A stretch of 8,459 bases of DNA from positions 1 through 8,459 of the forward strand of contig JAJZCU010000067.1 of the NCBI GenBank assembly GCA_021828935.1, in the 5' to 3' direction. The translations under genes and the position numbers were made by a program. Origin of the DNA: Planctomycetota bacterium (GTDB taxonomy: Bacteria; Planctomycetota; Phycisphaerae; WQYP01). Shown piece by piece: positions 6,852 through 8,459 of the stretch. How positions within the stretch are numbered: position 1 is the first letter of the stretch; every line of letters begins with the position of its first letter. The notes under the pieces were generated by a model that saw only the letters and a list, made by a program, of their open reading frames with translations, had not been told where the DNA came from and did no database searches.

Positions 6852-6872
6852 GTCAATTTTACTCCCGCGGCG

Positions 6873-6891
6873 CCGTGGCGTGTACCCACGG
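6873..6891 (+). other. Small leader hairpin before the PEP-CTERM gene
   Basis: CCGTGG (6873-6878) and CCACGG (6886-6891) form a 6-bp stem with a 7-nt loop. It ends 22 nt before the ribosome binding site and has no T-run, so it is not a terminator. It could stabilise the leader; function unknown. Confidence 0.3.
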
Positions 6892-6913
6892 GTGGCCGAC
6901 AAGGTGCTTTTAT

Positions 6914-6921
6914 AAAGGAGG
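6914..6921 (+). promoter_or_regulatory. Strong ribosome binding site deciding a GTG start
   Basis: AAAGGAGG is near-perfectly complementary to the 16S rRNA end and sits 6 nt before GTG 6928. It is the strongest Shine-Dalgarno in the window and fixes the non-ATG start of the PEP-CTERM gene. Confidence 0.85.
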
Positions 6922-6927
6922 CGAAAC

Positions 6928-7776
6928 GTGATCAATCGACATGGACTAACAGTGGCAGCGGCCATAGCGGCCTTTGCTGCATGCGGCATGGCGCAGGCAA
7001 CCGTAGTGACCTACTTAGGCAGCGTAAACAGTGCGACTACCAGCGGCCTCACGGCGCCTGGGTCATCCTATTTAAATAACGGCTACGAGTTGTTCTCCGT
7101 GAGCCCAGTAGGAACGACCAGCGGAAATTACAGCCAAAGCACGACTGGGGGATCCTTCCTCAACATGACCAATCTGGGCGCCACCGGCGCAGAGACCCGT
7201 GGCGTGGTCACCAGCAGCAGTCTGCCGTCCTATGTTTCAGGTTTGAGCGACCCGAATTACGGGAACACCGCCATCAACGAAGCCACGGCGAGCGGCTATG
7301 GTTACGCCACGGTCGATAATCCGGCCTCAACCACCGGCGCGCAAATCGAAACAGGCGTGCAGTTAAGTTACCTGCCCGGGACCGCCCTTGTCGGGACGGC
7401 CAAAATTTTCAATATTAACTTGTCTCCAACCAGCACCCCGACAACATTTGACGTTTCGGTTTTGTTGACAGCATCGAATGATCAGACGATTACCTTGGGC
7501 GATGGCGCGGCCACGGCCAGCGCTACCGTGGCATCCACCCGCGATCCTGTGCTGTACAACTTCCAGGTTGCTGGCGCCAATGCCGGCGACATCCTGAATG
7601 TGATCGGCACGTCGAGCGGCACCGGGACATTTGGCGGGGCAAAAAATTCCGTTGACGCGGCTGGCGTGCTTTTTAGCAATGCGGTCACCGCCGTTCCGGA
7701 ACCGGCCACGCTGGGCATTTTTGGGCTGGGCGCCGGCCTGTTGCTGCTGAGCCGGAAACGCCGCAAGTTGGCTTGA
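6928..7776 (+). CDS. PEP-CTERM sorting-domain protein
   Basis: This is a 282-residue exported protein starting at GTG 6928. Residues 1-24 are a Sec signal peptide (hydrophobic AAAIAAFAA, cleavage after MAQA). Residues 25-250 are rich in Ser, Thr, Gly, Ala and Asn, with no Cys after the signal, and look like beta-strand surface material with no enzyme motif. The C-terminus is a classic PEP-CTERM signal: VPEP at 256-259, a hydrophobic segment (LGIFGLGAGLLLL) and a basic end (SRKRRK). By established knowledge, such proteins are recognised by an exosortase at the Pro-Glu-Pro region and sent to the cell surface or an extracellular matrix; no exosortase is in the window. The gene appears monocistronic, with candidate promoters upstream, a very strong ribosome binding site and a strong terminator, which together suggest high expression. 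Its specific role is unknown. Confidence 0.93.
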   Translation: MINRHGLTVAAAIAAFAACGMAQATVVTYLGSVNSATTSGLTAPGSSYLNNGYELFSVSPVGTTSGNYSQSTTGGSFLNMTNLGATGAETRGVVTSSSLPSYVSGLSDPNYGNTAINEATASGYGYATVDNPASTTGAQIETGVQLSYLPGTALVGTAKIFNINLSPTSTPTTFDVSVLLTASNDQTITLGDGAATASATVASTRDPVLYNFQVAGANAGDILNVIGTSSGTGTFGGAKNSVDAAGVLFSNAVTAVPEPATLGIFGLGAGLLLLSRKRRKLA

Positions 7777-7820
7777 TGGCTGGAATCACGGCAGGAAAAA
7801 TCGCTGAAATTATTACCCTC

Positions 7821-7858
7821 AGCCACCGGGCGTTTAACAAGCGTCCGGTGGCTTTTTT
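7821..7858 (+). terminator. Rho-independent terminator of the PEP-CTERM gene
   Basis: The arms 7821-7832 and 7842-7853 pair over 12 bp (AGCCACCGG with CCGGTGGCT, then one G-U and two GC pairs) around a 9-nt loop. A run of six T follows at 7853-7858, then GCTTTT. It lies 44 nt after the stop codon. Confidence 0.93.
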
Positions 7859-8064
7859 GCTTTTGCCTGCGAACTTCGCGTTCCAACCTGCGCGGAGCAC
7901 CCAGATACCACGTTTCTTGCGCATTGCGGACCCTCTGTGACCCGGGCGCAGGGTGATCTGCCCGCCGGATAAATCCAGGATGAGTTGGTCGCCGCAAGAT
8001 TAATTCCGCGGCAATTTTGGGCAGCGCCCAGCGCATGATTCATTGCGGAAACTTCAACCCAACG

Positions 8065-8089
8065 CATCGTCGCCGTCTACCTGACGATG
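8065..8089 (-). terminator. Weak hairpin after mscL, possible terminator
   Basis: On the minus strand CATCGTC and GACGATG form a 7-bp stem with an 11-nt loop, starting one base past the mscL stop codon. What follows is only moderately T-rich (CGTTGGGTTGAAGTTT), so it may act as a weak terminator or a 3' stabiliser. Confidence 0.3.
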
Positions 8090-8090
8090 G

Positions 8091-8459
8091 TTAAGCTGCC
8101 GCCGGGGCCGGCGCGACGGGCTGAATTTCAGAGATGCAATTCGGACAGCGTTGGGCCTTCAGCGGGATGTTGGTGGCGCAGAACGGACATTCACGGGTGG
8201 TCACGGCCACGGGGGCGGGGCGGCGCAGGCGGCTTACGGCGCGCACCATCAGGAACACGCAGAATCCAATGATGACCAAATTCAGCACGGTGTTGATGAA
8301 CAGACCATAGTTGACCGTCACGGCGCCGGCCTTGTGGGCCATGGCCAGCGTGGCGTACGGGCCCGGGGTTGTTCCGGGCTTCAGCGTGACGAATAGATTG
8401 GTAAAGTCAACGTGGCCCAGAACCAGGCCAATGGGCGGCATGATAATGTCAGAAACCAG
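8091..8459 (-). CDS. mscL: Large-conductance mechanosensitive channel MscL with C-terminal zinc ribbon (N-terminus cut by window edge)
   Basis: MscL forms a homo-oligomeric (pentameric) pore in the inner membrane that opens under membrane tension and releases solutes on osmotic downshock. The frame enters from the right edge; 122 residues are visible and roughly 35 N-terminal residues, including most of TM1, are missing. The visible part opens with the diagnostic end of TM1, LVSDIIMPPIG, then the periplasmic loop (GHVDFTNLFVTLKPG) and TM2 (VNYGLFINTVLNLVIIGFCVFLMV, about 49-72). In place of the usual charged C-terminal helix there is a short linker and a zinc-ribbon-like module, Cys91-x2-Cys94-x10-Cys105-x2-Cys108 (visible numbering; 8189-8136), ending in a Pro/Ala tail. 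The gene stands alone and converges on the PEP-CTERM gene. Confidence 0.95.
   Translation of the reverse strand: MVSDIIMPPIGLVLGHVDFTNLFVTLKPGTTPGPYATLAMAHKAGAVTVNYGLFINTVLNLVIIGFCVFLMVRAVSRLRRPAPVAVTTRECPFCATNIPLKAQRCPNCISEIQPVAPAPAAA

Larger units (their letters stand above)
7777..8090. other. Convergent intergenic region of 314 bp
   Basis: This stretch lies between the ends of the PEP-CTERM gene (plus) and mscL (minus). It holds the strong terminator at 7821-7858 and a weaker hairpin near the mscL end at 8065-8089. Between about 7860 and 8064 I see no supported gene, RNA or repeat; open frames there lack ribosome binding sites and protein-like composition. Confidence 0.6.

Noticed and set aside
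6135..6989. Minus-strand frame of 284 codons
   Set aside because: It is antisense to the GH26-like gene and runs into the PEP-CTERM start; both of those have clear family motifs. No ribosome binding site or domain supports it.
7482..8036. Minus-strand frame of 184 codons
   Set aside because: It crosses the strong terminator and the end of the PEP-CTERM gene antisense; composition is shadow-like.

Overview
The window looks like chromosomal DNA from a planctomycete, perhaps of the Phycisphaerae type. This is inferred from protein character only, with no marker gene in view. The pointers are a PEP-CTERM secreted protein with a short basic tail, a Tat-exported family 32 glycoside hydrolase, an MscL channel with a C-terminal zinc ribbon, and several lineage-type membrane-anchored proteins of unknown function. 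The DNA is moderately GC-rich. I see no transposase, integrase, CRISPR array, tRNA or rRNA.

Layout. Positions 1 to about 3650 (minus strand) hold a probable three-gene transcription unit. It starts at a sigma-70-like promoter (3624-3652) and runs through a 353-residue membrane-anchored protein (2437-3498), a 328-residue exported membrane protein with repeated G-x-x-A-L motifs (1461-2447, start overlapping the previous gene by 11 bp) and a membrane-anchored coiled-coil protein (1357 to beyond position 1). None has a function I can name; all three look like cell-envelope proteins, and this is the least explained part of the window. Positions 3758-5284 (minus) encode a Tat-exported GH32 beta-fructosidase/levanase-like enzyme. 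Divergently across a 268-bp gap, 5553-6668 (plus) encodes a secreted GH26-like glycosidase, whose last codons lie inside a terminator-like hairpin. Positions 6928-7776 (plus) encode a PEP-CTERM protein with a strong ribosome binding site and a textbook terminator. Positions 8459-8091 (minus) hold the 3' portion of mscL.

How the genes relate. The divergent GH32/GH26 pair suggests extracellular use of fructans and a mannan- or glucan-like polysaccharide, although no transporter or regulator is visible. The PEP-CTERM protein is probably a sorted envelope or matrix protein, processed by an exosortase encoded elsewhere. MscL is housekeeping osmotic protection. The left operon may build a membrane complex, but nothing in the window shows what it does. 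Both edge genes are cut by the window, not by mutation.
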